A DNA stretch of 64,000 nt from Kiritimatiellia bacterium (GCA_017450695.1 JAFSTA010000164.1:40146-104145), one strand, 5' to 3'. Shown: positions 26,636 to 36,059, numbered from the stretch's first letter. Numbers and translations: made by a program. The notes: generated by a model from the letters alone, not told the origin.

Positions 26636-27886
26636 TCATTCCGGAATCATCAAACGCCAGGGAATCGTACCGCTTTTCTTCGCCTTGAGAGGAATCGCGG
26701 TGGAGATAAGCCCTTCCGGTGCAGACGGAGGGGTTACGCCAGTGGTCGCGACAGGTGCGGGAGCAGCAGGCGCGGGTGCCTTTGCCACAGAGGCCTGCGC
26801 AGGTTGCGATGCCGTCGCGGGGGGAGTCGCAATCTGGGCAACGGCAGGCGCGGGCGTTGGAGGCTGCGTCTGCGCCGTCGCGGGGGGAACGCTAGCAGAC
26901 TGAACTGCCGTGGGTGTCTTTGCCGCGGGAGCAGGCGTGGGAGCCTTTGACGCTACAGCGACTGGCGCAGGTTGCGGTGCCGGAGCGGGGCTGGTGGTTG
27001 GGGCAACGGCAGGCACGGGTGCTGGAGGCTGTGTCTGCGCCGTCGCGGGGGGAACGCTGGCGGGTTGAGAAACGCCAGCGGATTGCGGTGCCGGAGCGGG
27101 GACGCGAGCTGGTTGGGCAGGCGCGGCAGAAGCGGCGTAGCTTTCCGGAGCGGGGACGTGTGCGGGGAGTTGCGCCGCTTTCCGTTTCGCCTCGTCTTGT
27201 TCCTTCAGCTGACGATAGTAGGATGGCGGTTTGAGGATGCCGACGCCGCGCGAATCGTACTGGGGGGATGTCCAGGTTAACTCCTGCGACTTCTGCTTTT
27301 CTTCCGCTTGTTTTTGATTCGCCTCCTGCTGTTTCTTCAGCTGTTCTTGGAACTGCTGGTTCTGCTGTTGCATGGCGAGCATTTGTTCGCGCAGCAGTTC
27401 CAAATCCGATTTCTTCTTCTCCTCTTCTTTTTTGTCCAGTTTTGCCGCGAGCGCGTTGAGGCTTTCCAGTTGCTTGGCCACTTCGGGGGGGAGCGCGGCT
27501 TGCGGTTGTTGCGCGGGAGGCGTCTGCACGACAACCGGCTGCGGTTGCGTATAGGGCTGCTGCATCCCTTTGTTCAAGGCCGCGTCCAACAGCTTCGCCT
27601 GAAGCGAGGACATCTGGTTGAACATCGAGAATCCGATCGCGAAGAATCCGGCGATCACAAGGACAAGGACGGCCGCGAACGTGATGGAGAGTTGCACCAC
27701 GCGCTTACGCGCCTGGGCACGTTCCGTCTCGATGTAGTCCTGAAACGCTTTCAGGACCGGGAACTGCTCCATGCCGGATTGCGACGCGGCGTTGTACAAC
27801 GCGACGAATCCGCCGCCTTGCTCGGGTGGTGGAGGCGGGAATGGCGGGGCGTTGGGCGGAATGTTTTTGGGAGGAATGTCGTTCAT
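26636..27886 (-). CDS. Single-pass membrane protein with coiled coil and Pro/Ala-rich tail
   Basis: 416 aa from the ATG at 27886 (GAAGGAG upstream). Cytoplasmic Pro-rich start (about 5-25), one TM helix at about 62-84 (VVQLSITFAAVLVLVIAGFF), a Gln/Glu/Lys coiled coil (about 125-225), and a long Ala/Pro/Gln-rich tail (about 240-395). The tail repeats SVPPATAQTQPP; the DNA underneath is a near-identical direct repeat of about 57 bp at 26836-26892 and 27001-27057. Looks like a cell-wall-spanning tether or TonB-like rod, but no TonB/TolA C-terminal domain is recognisable. Lies 31 bp downstream of folD. Function unknown. Confidence 0.75.
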   Translation of the reverse strand: MNDIPPKNIPPNAPPFPPPPPEQGGGFVALYNAASQSGMEQFPVLKAFQDYIETERAQARKRVVQLSITFAAVLVLVIAGFFAIGFSMFNQMSSLQAKLLDAALNKGMQQPYTQPQPVVVQTPPAQQPQAALPPEVAKQLESLNALAAKLDKKEEEKKKSDLELLREQMLAMQQQNQQFQEQLKKQQEANQKQAEEKQKSQELTWTSPQYDSRGVGILKPPSYYRQLKEQDEAKRKAAQLPAHVPAPESYAASAAPAQPARVPAPAPQSAGVSQPASVPPATAQTQPPAPVPAVAPTTSPAPAPQPAPVAVASKAPTPAPAAKTPTAVQSASVPPATAQTQPPTPAPAVAQIATPPATASQPAQASVAKAPAPAAPAPVATTGVTPPSAPEGLISTAIPLKAKKSGTIPWRLMIPE

Positions 27887-27917
27887 CTCTTCTCCTTCTG
27901 GCTTGTCCGTAATTCGG

Positions 27918-28817
27918 TTAGACGGCGGCGTCGGCACCTGCGGTTCGGGCGGCGGCCTCCAGCGTGTTAAACAGCAACATGGTGATCGTGAGCGGCCCGA
28001 CTCCACCCGGAACCGGCGTGAGGAGCGAGGCCACTTGGCTAACGGAATCAAAATCCACGTCTCCGCAGAGGCGGTAGCCGCGCGTGCGCGTCGCATCGGG
28101 AATGCGGTTCACGCCGACATCGATGACGACGGCGCCGGGCTTCACCATGTCACCCGTTACGGTGTTGGCGTGACCGGCGGCTACGATCAGGATATCCGCG
28201 TTCTTCGTGTAGAATGCCAGGTCGCGTGTACGCGTGTGGCAAATGGTGACAGTCGCGTCCCCTCCCGGTCCTTTGCGAGAGAGCAGGTGGGCGACGGGCT
28301 TTCCAACGATGTTGCTCCTTCCAATTACAACCGCGTGTTTGCCGGCGGTTTCGACTCCGGCCTTCAGCAGCATCCGAATAATCCCGTGCGGGGTGCAGGG
28401 GAGGAAACAGGGAAGCCCGATCATCATGCGCCCGACGTTGACAGGCGTGAATCCATCGACATCTTTTTCAGGGGAAATCGCTTCAATCACCGCATTCTCA
28501 TCGATACCTTTGGGAAGGGGAAGCTGCACCAGAATTCCGTGAATCTGGGGGTCCGCATTCAGCTGTTGAACCACCGCCACGATTTCGTTCTGCGTCGCGG
28601 TGGCCGGAAGGCGGATTTCCTTGGAACGGATGCCCGCTTCGGCACACGCCTTCTCCTTCGCGGTGACATAGGAGACAGAGGCAGGATTCTCGCCGACCAG
28701 AAGCACGCCCAGACCGGGTTCGATTTGTTTCGATGCTTTCAGTTCTGCGACCTTACCGCGAATTTCCTCCCGCATTTCTGCGGCAAGTTTTTTCCCGTCC
28801 AACAACTCTGCGCCCAT
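27918..28817 (-). CDS. folD: Bifunctional methylenetetrahydrofolate dehydrogenase / cyclohydrolase
   Basis: Interconverts 5,10-methylene-THF and 10-formyl-THF for purine and formyl-Met synthesis. 299 aa from the ATG at 28817 (GGAG about 11 bp upstream). Seen: catalytic lysine region VSYVTAKEKAC, QLPLPKGID signature, VIGRSNIVGKPVAHLL nucleotide loop and C-terminal PVPGGVGPLTITMLL. First gene of the four-gene minus-strand operon, with its own extended -10. Confidence 0.95.
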   Translation of the reverse strand: MGAELLDGKKLAAEMREEIRGKVAELKASKQIEPGLGVLLVGENPASVSYVTAKEKACAEAGIRSKEIRLPATATQNEIVAVVQQLNADPQIHGILVQLPLPKGIDENAVIEAISPEKDVDGFTPVNVGRMMIGLPCFLPCTPHGIIRMLLKAGVETAGKHAVVIGRSNIVGKPVAHLLSRKGPGGDATVTICHTRTRDLAFYTKNADILIVAAGHANTVTGDMVKPGAVVIDVGVNRIPDATRTRGYRLCGDVDFDSVSQVASLLTPVPGGVGPLTITMLLFNTLEAAARTAGADAAV

Positions 28818-28850
28818 CTTCGATTTACTCCGTGTGATCAAGAAAGGAAT

Positions 28851-28867
28851 ACTTTAGCAAAAATCAA
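28851..28867 (-). promoter_or_regulatory. Extended -10 element of folD
   Basis: Minus strand TTGATTTTTGCTAAAGT: TGC-TAAAGT at the -10, about 34 bp before the start codon. No normal -35 is visible. Closely matches the fabH element TTGACATTTTGCTAAAAT. Confidence 0.5.
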
Positions 28868-29016
28868 GCGACCCGGCGAGAAAATTCGTTCGTTTCGATT
28901 GCGACCGAGAAATTCAAGGTTCGCCCCCTAGAATGACGCGAAGTTCGAGAACCTCAAGGCTTGCCTATCAGTTGGCTGAGTGAGCGGCGGCATCTGTCGT
29001 CGTCCTCTTTTCAGGC

Positions 29017-29046
29017 TTGACAGGAGGGATGGGAAAATAGCAGACT
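29017..29046 (+). promoter_or_regulatory. Possible rex promoter
   Basis: Consensus -35 TTGACA (29017-29022), 18-bp spacer, weak -10 CAGACT (29041-29046), about 22 bp before the rex ATG. Confidence 0.4.
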
Positions 29047-29068
29047 AGTTGCTTTTGGAGGGTGTCGG

Positions 29069-29710
29069 ATGAGTGACGTCAACTCAGTAGCTTTGCCAAC
29101 CGTACGGCGTTTGCCGTTGATGTTACGCCATATCCAGGAGCATATTGCGGCTGGGGATGGTTTCGTCTCCAGTTCTCTGCTCGCCAAAGAGCTTCAGATG
29201 GATCCGATTCTCGTGCGGAAGGCGTTGGCCGCGACGGGCGTGGTCGGCATTCCGCGTCTCGGTTTCCCGGCACGCGAACTGGAACGGTCGATCCTCGCGT
29301 TTCTGGGATGGGACAGCATGACGGATGCCGTGCTGTGCGGCGTCGGGAACATGGGGCGCGCGTTGCTCGGGTATCAGGGGTTTGAACAGTACGGGTTGCG
29401 GATTGTCGCGGCGTTCGATATCGATCCGGACCTCATCGGGAAACGGATCAACCGGATTGAGGTTCACGCGATGCGCCGGATGAAACAGCTGATTCAGAAG
29501 ATGACGGTGAGGATCGGGATTCTTACCGTTCCCGCCGATGTGGCGCAGGCTGTCGTCGATGCGATGATCAGTGCGGGGATTTGCGGGGTTTGGAATTTCA
29601 CCCCATCCAAACTGATTGTTCCGGACGGGGTTGTCGTGCAACGGGTCGATCTCGCGTCCAGTCTCGCGGTTCTCTCGCATAAGCTGGCGGCGCTCAGCGC
29701 GAAACAGTAG
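29069..29710 (+). CDS. rex: Redox-sensing transcriptional repressor Rex
   Basis: Represses fermentative and respiratory genes at low NADH/NAD+ ratio and releases DNA when NADH binds. 213 aa. N-terminal winged helix (about 8-75) with SSSLLAKELQMDPILVRKAL; Rossmann domain with GVGNMG at 91-96 and FDIDPDLIGK; C-terminal GVWNFTP and the domain-swap helix. All family parts are present. GGAGGG precedes the ATG. An HzsA-related cytochrome gene starts 10 bp downstream, which suggests co-transcription and redox autoregulation. I did not find a clear Rex operator (TTGTGAA-N4-TTCACAA type) in front of it. Confidence 0.94.
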   Translation: MSDVNSVALPTVRRLPLMLRHIQEHIAAGDGFVSSSLLAKELQMDPILVRKALAATGVVGIPRLGFPARELERSILAFLGWDSMTDAVLCGVGNMGRALLGYQGFEQYGLRIVAAFDIDPDLIGKRINRIEVHAMRRMKQLIQKMTVRIGILTVPADVAQAVVDAMISAGICGVWNFTPSKLIVPDGVVVQRVDLASSLAVLSHKLAALSAKQ

Positions 29711-29720
29711 GGGAGTGGAA

Positions 29721-32063
29721 ATGGTCAGGATGCGAATTTGTGCTGTTGCGCTTGGTGTGTTGTCTTGTTTTGACCCCATGTTTGCCGAGGAGGTTTCTCC
29801 CCTTCGCCAACGTGTTCTCTCTCAGGCGCCTTCGGTTCTTTTCGTAACGCGAAAGCAATACCGCAAGGATCATCACAACACGGCGACGCTCTTTCAATGC
29901 GGAGAGGTCAACGAGAAGTCCTACGACACGGAGGGCTGCCTCAAGATTCTGGATGTGAAGTCGGGACTCGTCGAGACGTTGTTCGATCCCGGTAAAGGCG
30001 CGACGGTTCGTGATCCGGACGTGAGCTTCGACGGGAAGCGTGTCGTTTTCGCCATGCGGAAGAACGCCTCCGAAAACTACCACATCTACATGATCGAGCT
30101 GGAAACCAGCGCTGTGAAACAGTTGACCCGGCAGTGCGATGTCACGGATGTCGATCCGTGCTGGTTGCCCGACGGCGGAATTGTCTTTGCCTCCACGCGA
30201 GAACCGAAGTACTGCGGTTGCAACAACCGCATCATGTGCAACCTCTTCCGGATGGAGGGGGACGGCGCAAACATTTACCAGATCGGGCGTTCAACGCTTT
30301 TCGAGGCGCATCCGTTCGTGATGGACGACGGACGGATTCTGTACGACCGTTGGGAGTATGTGGATCGGGATTTCGGCAGTGCGCAGGGGCTGTGGACGTG
30401 TAATCCCGACGGGACGGCTCATGCGTTGTACTGGGGTAACAACACGGAGAGTCCCGGTGGAATCTTGAACGCGCGTACACTGCCGGGTGACGGTTCGCGC
30501 GTGCTGGCTGTGCTGGGCGCGTGCCACAACCGTCCGTGGGGTGCGCTGGGGTTGATTGACCGCAAGAAGGGAATCGATGGACCGGTTCCCGTGATTCGCA
30601 CCTGGCCGTCGAATTATCTGCATCAAGTTTGCGTTTCGAGTGACAAGTACCGGATTGATTCGCCGAATTCGGTTCCGTTGAAGTATCAGGATCCGTTTCC
30701 CTTGGATGACGCGCATTACTTGTGCGTGCGTCAGATGGATGCGAAATCCGAGGCGACCGGAATCTTCTGTCTGGATGCCTCGGGTGCGGAGGAGTTGCTG
30801 TACGCTGAGGCGCCGGGGTGCTTCGATCCGATGCCAATCCGCCCCCGCAAGTTGCCGCCCGTCCGTCCCCGGCAACGGAATTTCGATTCGCCGCACGCGC
30901 CAGGACGATTCTACTTGCAGAATGTCATGATCGGTACGCACATGGAGGGTGTCGCCCCCGGTACGATCAAGGCCCTGCGCGTGATCGAGTCCCCGGAGAA
31001 GCGTAACTGGACGCACACCTATTGGGGCGGACAGGGAACGCAGTGGCCGGGAATGAACTGGCTGAACTTCGAGAACAAGCGGATTCTCGGTACGGTTCCC
31101 GTGGAGGCGGACGGGAGCGCGTATTTCGAGGTTCCCGGCAACACCTTCGTCTTCTTTCAGGCGTTGGATGAGAAGGGGATGATGGTGCAGTCGATGCGTT
31201 CCGGCACATACGTGCAACCGGGGGAGACGTACGGGTGCGTGGGATGTCACGAGAACCGCATCGGCGGAACGCCTGTGACCGACCAGGTGCTGGCGATGCG
31301 CCGTCCGCCCTCTCGGCTGGATGGATGGCAGGGAATGCCGCCGCGCCTCTTCTCGTTCCAGCGCGAGGTTCAGCCGATCTTCAACCGCCATTGCGTGTCG
31401 TGTCACGACTACGGGAAACCCGCCGCCGAGAAGTTGAACCTGGCGGGCGACCGGGATACCGTTTTTTCCACCTCGTATGTGGATCTCTGGTTGCTGGGCG
31501 GCATCTCTTGCGTGGGTGCGGGCGGCGCGGAAACACGCCCCGCTCTCTCGTGGGGTTCGCGCGTTTCGAAAATCGTGCGGATGTCGCAGAACGGTCACGG
31601 GCGCGTGCAGCTCTCGAAACCCGAGATGGACACGCTGATCGCCTGGTGCGATCTGAACGCGCCGTACTATCCGAATTTCGAGTGCGCGTATCCGCAGAAT
31701 CAGGCGGGGCGTTCCCCGCTATCCTTTGCGGAGGTGAAGCGGGTGCAGCAGTTGAGCGGTGTGAAGCTGGCGGATCAACACTGGTACAGGCAGCGGTCAC
31801 AGTTCAGTTTCGACCGTCCTGAAGTCAGTCGGATTTTGACATCGGCAATCTGTGCCACGAATGAAAGCGCGCGCGCCGAGGTGTTGTCAATCATTCGGAA
31901 GGGGCAGGAGCGTCTCTACGCCAAGCCGCGCAACGACATGGACGGGTTCTACCCCTGCGAGAAGGATGTTGCGCGGCTGAACAAGTACGAGAAGAGTCAG
32001 GCTCGCGAGGAACAGGTGTACGCGGCGATCCGCGAGGGACGGAAGCTCTACGATGAGGAATAG
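29721..32063 (+). CDS. HzsA-related secreted diheme c-type cytochrome / beta-propeller protein
   Basis: 780 aa from the ATG at 29721 (GGGAG upstream); signal peptide MRICAVALGVLSCFDPMFA. N-terminal half is a PD40/WD40-like propeller (DPDVSFDGKRVVFAM, DVDPCWLPDGGIVFAS). The middle domain resembles the hydrazine synthase alpha subunit (LGTVPVEADGSAYFEVPGN). Two CxxCH heme sites: C506-VG-C509-H510 and C558-VS-C561-H562. Length and order match anammox HzsA, but HzsB/C are absent from the window, so hydrazine synthesis is not implied. Probably a periplasmic electron-transfer or oxidoreductase protein. Its paralogue is the 1348-aa fusion at 55346. Next to rex. Confidence 0.83.
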   Translation: MVRMRICAVALGVLSCFDPMFAEEVSPLRQRVLSQAPSVLFVTRKQYRKDHHNTATLFQCGEVNEKSYDTEGCLKILDVKSGLVETLFDPGKGATVRDPDVSFDGKRVVFAMRKNASENYHIYMIELETSAVKQLTRQCDVTDVDPCWLPDGGIVFASTREPKYCGCNNRIMCNLFRMEGDGANIYQIGRSTLFEAHPFVMDDGRILYDRWEYVDRDFGSAQGLWTCNPDGTAHALYWGNNTESPGGILNARTLPGDGSRVLAVLGACHNRPWGALGLIDRKKGIDGPVPVIRTWPSNYLHQVCVSSDKYRIDSPNSVPLKYQDPFPLDDAHYLCVRQMDAKSEATGIFCLDASGAEELLYAEAPGCFDPMPIRPRKLPPVRPRQRNFDSPHAPGRFYLQNVMIGTHMEGVAPGTIKALRVIESPEKRNWTHTYWGGQGTQWPGMNWLNFENKRILGTVPVEADGSAYFEVPGNTFVFFQALDEKGMMVQSMRSGTYVQPGETYGCVGCHENRIGGTPVTDQVLAMRRPPSRLDGWQGMPPRLFSFQREVQPIFNRHCVSCHDYGKPAAEKLNLAGDRDTVFSTSYVDLWLLGGISCVGAGGAETRPALSWGSRVSKIVRMSQNGHGRVQLSKPEMDTLIAWCDLNAPYYPNFECAYPQNQAGRSPLSFAEVKRVQQLSGVKLADQHWYRQRSQFSFDRPEVSRILTSAICATNESARAEVLSIIRKGQERLYAKPRNDMDGFYPCEKDVARLNKYEKSQAREEQVYAAIREGRKLYDEE

Positions 32064-32105
32064 GAGTTTGGTGTTGGCTGCCAGCTAAGTGAGAAAGGAG
32101 TTCAC

Positions 32106-35100
32106 ATGAAACGTGATCAGGAAATGAGGTTTGGATGGAGCGGCTTGCTTTGGCTGGCCGTCGGTTCGCTGTTTTCGGAGTGTTGGGCGGTCGAAGCGTT
32201 GCCGCAGCAACCGTTGCTGAAGCGCGATACGGTCATTGCGGCGGCGCGTGAGGTCACGGCGGAGAGGTTCCCCGACGCGGATTCGGCGATGGTGGATGAC
32301 GCGGTGTCGGTGGCGTACCGTGAAGACGGAACGGACGAGACCTGGGATGACGAGTACATCAAGGTCTTGACGGAAAAGGGACGCCGCAATGTCTCGGTGC
32401 TGACGCTCGGATTCAACGACTTCTATGGGTCGGTACGTGTCGTGAAGGCAGAGATTATCAAGGCCGACGGGCGTGTGATCGATGTCGATGTCGCGAAGAA
32501 CAGTCGCGTGATGATTGATTCCGGGCAGATGAAATCCAACATCTATGATCCGAGTCAGAAGCGGATGACGCTCTCCGTCCCCGGCCTTGAGGTGGGCGAT
32601 ATCCGCCACGTGCTCGTCTGCCGCGAGACGTTGAAGACGCGGATGCCGGATGCCTGGTGCGACTATCAGACCTTTGAGGCGGATGTGCCGATCATCCAGA
32701 CGAGCTACTCCGTCTCCGTGCCGAGCAACCGTCCGCTGGCGCGCGTCGTGCTCCGTTCTCCCGTCACCAACACGGTCACGACCAGCGTGACGCAGCAGGA
32801 GGGCGGGCGCACCTTGCAGACCTGGCGCGTGAAGAATGTGCCGCAAATGTTCCCCGAACCTTCCATGCCGGCCGCCTACACCGTCGTGCAGCGGCTGTTG
32901 CTGAGTACGGTTCCCGACTGGGAAACCGTCTCGCGCTGGTACTGGAAGCTCTGCGAGAAGCCGCTTTCGGATATTACGCCTGAAATGCGCGAGAAGGTTG
33001 CCGAGTTGACCAAGGACGCGAAGACGCGCGACGAGAAGATGCGGGCGATTTTCAAATTCGTCTCGCAGCAGATTCGGTACATGGGCGTGACGACCGAAAC
33101 CGTCGCGCCGGGCTATGAGCCGCACAATGTCAGCGTGACCTTCCACAACCGGTACGGCGTTTGCCGCGACAAGGCTGCGTTGCTCGTCACGTTGCTGCGC
33201 CTGGCCGACATTCCCGCCTATCCCGTGCTGATCAATGTCGGCCCGAAGATCGACGAGGAAGTACCGTTGCCCTATTTCAACCATGCGATCACGGGGGCGG
33301 AAGGCGAGGACGGCTCGCTGGTGCTGATGGACTCCACCAACGAAAGCACACTTGATTTGTTCCCTGCCTACTTGGGGAACTGCTCGTATCTCGTGGCGAG
33401 CGAGAAGGGGGAGCCGTTGCGCGTCTCCCCGATCTACCCCGCCGAGAAGGAATTGGTCAGGATCACGACCAAGGGCGGGATCGACGAGATCGGAACCGCG
33501 ACTTTCAAAAGCTCGTTGCAGTTCGACGGAATCAATGACGATGCCTACCGCAGTCACTTCTTGCGCATCAAGAAGGAGCAGCGCCGCGTTTTCTTCGAGA
33601 AGATTTTGAAGGCCCGTCTCTCCGGTGCGGAGGTGATGCGCTGCGAGATCCTTCCCGAGAATCTTCAGGATACCGCGACCCCGTTGTCGGTGGAAGTGGC
33701 GTACCGCGTTCCGAATTACCCGGTGCGCGGCGAGAAGCTCGATACGCTCCCCCTCCCGTGGCTGGGAACGGCTTTCGGGTATGTCAATTTCGTGGTCGGG
33801 CAGACGGGATTGAAGGAACGCAAGTATCCCTACCAGACTGAGATCGCGTGCGGTGTCGAGGAGCGCGTCACCCTGAACCTCCGCGACGGCATGAAGAGCG
33901 AGAACGCCGAGCTGCCGCCGGTGAAAAGTATCGACAGGGGGCATGTCGAATTCGTGCTCTCGATGGAGCTGGACGGGCAAATGCTGAAGGCGCGTCGGCA
34001 GTATCTGGTGAAGACCGTCGAGTTTTCCCCCGAGGAGTACCAGGTCTTGAAGGGAACGCTGGAAGAGATCGAGGAGGCAGGAAAGTTCTGTCCGCTCTTC
34101 CCGGCGAAAGGGAAGAATCTGGTTCCGGACGAGGAAATCCTTTTCGACCGCGTGGAAACGGTTTTGGGGTCGGAACACGACTGGTCTTCCGTGCATACCT
34201 GGTCGAAGAGGATCCTCTCGTACAACGGAACGAAAAAGGCGGCGGAGGTAAAGATCGGCTACAATCCCGTCTGGCAGTCGCTGGAACTGGTTTCCGCGGT
34301 CGTCTCGAACGCGAACGGGAAGGTCTTCCATGCCAAGCAGGAGGAAATCCACCAGATGGATCTCCCGTGGGTCGCCTCCGCGCCGCGTTATCCGGCAGGG
34401 AAACAGATGGTCGTCAACCTGCCCGGCGTGGAGATCGGCAGCGTCATCACCGTCACCACGCGCTTCCGCCAGATCGACTCGCCCTTTTATTCCCGCGTAC
34501 AGTCTTTCGGCGGATTCACGCCCATCGGCGAGGAGTTTTTCTCCCTGACCGTGCCGAACGGGCTGACGCCGAAGTTCCAGACCTACAACCTCGACTCGGT
34601 CGTGGGCCGGGTCTCGACCAACGACACGGGCGTCGTCTATTCGTGGACGGATCACAACCGCGAACCGTTGAAGACGGAATCCTCCCTGCCGCCGTGGCAC
34701 TTCTATCAGCCGACGCTCTACCTGACCTTCGGCGATTGGAAAACCTACGCGGGCGAGGTGTCGGCGGCGTTTGAACGCGCTCTGTCGGGAAGCGAGGCAG
34801 CGACAGCCAAGGCGAAGGAGCTGACGGCGACCGCGAAGAGCGACCGCGAGAAGGTTCTGGCGATTCGCAAGGAGATCATGCGGACGATTCGCGTGGCGGG
34901 TCCCGGTTTCCTGGAGCTTCCGTTCTCGACCCTCTCCGCGCCGGACCGGACCTTGGCCGATCGCTACGGTCATGCGGCGGATCGCGCGCTGCTGCTGTTG
35001 TCGATGCTCCGCGCGGTCGGTTGCCAGGCGGAAATCGTGCTGGCCTCCACCGACGACTCGCGTTATCCGCGTTATCGTCAGCCGACACGCGACTATCCGC

Positions 35101-35924
35101 AACAGCGCTACTTCCGCGAGCCGATCGTGCGGGTGCGTTGCGGCGAAGACACCTACTATCTCAACGAGGGGACGCAGTACAGTGAACTGGGGACCTCCGA
35201 CATCGACGGTTCCTATATCCTGAAACTGGACGGGACGATCGAGACGGTTGAGGTTCCGGAGAGATTGAAAGACCGTGATCGTGAAGAGATGACCGTGGAT
35301 TTGGATGCGCACGGGTTGGCCACCATTACCGTCACGAACTGGTATTTCGGCACGAGCGTCGGCACCTTCCGCCAGGCCTACAAGGAGATCCTTCCCGAAG
35401 ATCTTCGCCGCCATACGCTGGAGGTCGTCGGCGCACTGGCGAAATCCGCCGAACCCGATTCGCCGCTCATTTCCGAGACGGACGCCTATCCCGGCTACCA
35501 GACCTTCCGCGCCAAGGTTCCGCACTATGCGATCCTTCAGGGAAATCGGATGACCCTGCGCGTCCGTGACTTGCTGGAGCAGATTTTCCCGATGCGTGAA
35601 GACACCCGCGAGAACCCCATCTTCCTTTCCGAGGTGAGTTTTTCCGAGTTCGTCTATCGGGTTCTCTTCCCGAAGGGATTCACGTCCTTCCCGATTCTCC
35701 CGCGCTCGTTCTCGTGGACCCTGCCGAACGGTGTCGGCACCGTTTCTTTCCGCGTGGAGAAAACGACGACTTCCGAGGGACGGTGCGCCCTGACAATCAC
35801 ACGGACGATCAACCGGAAAAGCGGTTTCCTTCCCGCCGAGTTGTATCCGTCTGTTCTCGAATACAACCGCCTGATGACCCACCCCGCACGATTCACGATT
35901 GTCGCTGAAAGGGAAGACAAGTAG
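32106..35924 (+). CDS. Double DUF3857-transglutaminase secreted protein, second active site degenerate
   Basis: 1272 aa with an N-terminal signal region (GLLWLAVGSLFSECWA). Two copies of the same module. Copy 1 has DUF3857 (about 45-230), then a transglutaminase/protease fold with the full triad C353 (YGVCRDKAAL), H393 (FNHAIT) and D409 (LMDSTNE). Copy 2 has DUF3857 (about 665-850), then a transglutaminase fold in which the aligned position reads RYGHAADRAL, so the cysteine is A957. Copy 2 should therefore be catalytically dead and act in binding or assembly. These proteins are common in Bacteroidetes and PVC bacteria; substrate unknown. AAAGGAG precedes the ATG; 42 bp after the HzsA-related gene. 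Confidence 0.82.
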   Translation: MKRDQEMRFGWSGLLWLAVGSLFSECWAVEALPQQPLLKRDTVIAAAREVTAERFPDADSAMVDDAVSVAYREDGTDETWDDEYIKVLTEKGRRNVSVLTLGFNDFYGSVRVVKAEIIKADGRVIDVDVAKNSRVMIDSGQMKSNIYDPSQKRMTLSVPGLEVGDIRHVLVCRETLKTRMPDAWCDYQTFEADVPIIQTSYSVSVPSNRPLARVVLRSPVTNTVTTSVTQQEGGRTLQTWRVKNVPQMFPEPSMPAAYTVVQRLLLSTVPDWETVSRWYWKLCEKPLSDITPEMREKVAELTKDAKTRDEKMRAIFKFVSQQIRYMGVTTETVAPGYEPHNVSVTFHNRYGVCRDKAALLVTLLRLADIPAYPVLINVGPKIDEEVPLPYFNHAITGAEGEDGSLVLMDSTNESTLDLFPAYLGNCSYLVASEKGEPLRVSPIYPAEKELVRITTKGGIDEIGTATFKSSLQFDGINDDAYRSHFLRIKKEQRRVFFEKILKARLSGAEVMRCEILPENLQDTATPLSVEVAYRVPNYPVRGEKLDTLPLPWLGTAFGYVNFVVGQTGLKERKYPYQTEIACGVEERVTLNLRDGMKSENAELPPVKSIDRGHVEFVLSMELDGQMLKARRQYLVKTVEFSPEEYQVLKGTLEEIEEAGKFCPLFPAKGKNLVPDEEILFDRVETVLGSEHDWSSVHTWSKRILSYNGTKKAAEVKIGYNPVWQSLELVSAVVSNANGKVFHAKQEEIHQMDLPWVASAPRYPAGKQMVVNLPGVEIGSVITVTTRFRQIDSPFYSRVQSFGGFTPIGEEFFSLTVPNGLTPKFQTYNLDSVVGRVSTNDTGVVYSWTDHNREPLKTESSLPPWHFYQPTLYLTFGDWKTYAGEVSAAFERALSGSEAATAKAKELTATAKSDREKVLAIRKEIMRTIRVAGPGFLELPFSTLSAPDRTLADRYGHAADRALLLLSMLRAVGCQAEIVLASTDDSRYPRYRQPTRDYPQQRYFREPIVRVRCGEDTYYLNEGTQYSELGTSDIDGSYILKLDGTIETVEVPERLKDRDREEMTVDLDAHGLATITVTNWYFGTSVGTFRQAYKEILPEDLRRHTLEVVGALAKSAEPDSPLISETDAYPGYQTFRAKVPHYAILQGNRMTLRVRDLLEQIFPMREDTRENPIFLSEVSFSEFVYRVLFPKGFTSFPILPRSFSWTLPNGVGTVSFRVEKTTTSEGRCALTITRTINRKSGFLPAELYPSVLEYNRLMTHPARFTIVAEREDK

Positions 35925-35942
35925 GGGGGGCGCTGCGCGCCA

Positions 35943-36000
35943 GCTGAGAAGCTGAAAAGCTGAGAAGCGGGGAAGTGGAGAGGCTGAGAAGTGGAGAGGC
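35943..36000. repeat. Period-8 GCTGAGAA array
   Basis: Seven 8-bp units: GCTGAGAA, GCTGAAAA, GCTGAGAA, GCGGGGAA, GTGGAGAG, GCTGAGAA, GTGGAGAG, preceded by CGCGCCA. Lies between the transglutaminase and GH43 genes. Shorter relatives at 41917 and 47738 share the CGCCA lead-in. Confidence 0.8.
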
Positions 36001-36059
36001 GCATCTCGCGTGTCCGGTTTATCCAGAATATCCGGCTAACTTATCGGCAAGGGGTTCAG

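Noticed and set aside
29721..32063. Anammox-type hydrazine synthase
   Set aside because: Only the alpha-like part is present, no HzsB/C or hydrazine dehydrogenase nearby. HzsA-related proteins also occur in non-anammox PVC bacteria, to my knowledge.
32085..35882. A 1265-codon open frame on the minus strand, antisense to the double transglutaminase gene
   Set aside because: Its product is rich in Arg, His, Asp and Gln with no domain, signal or ribosome site, as expected opposite a GC-rich gene. The plus strand encodes a recognisable protein with triad and signal peptide.
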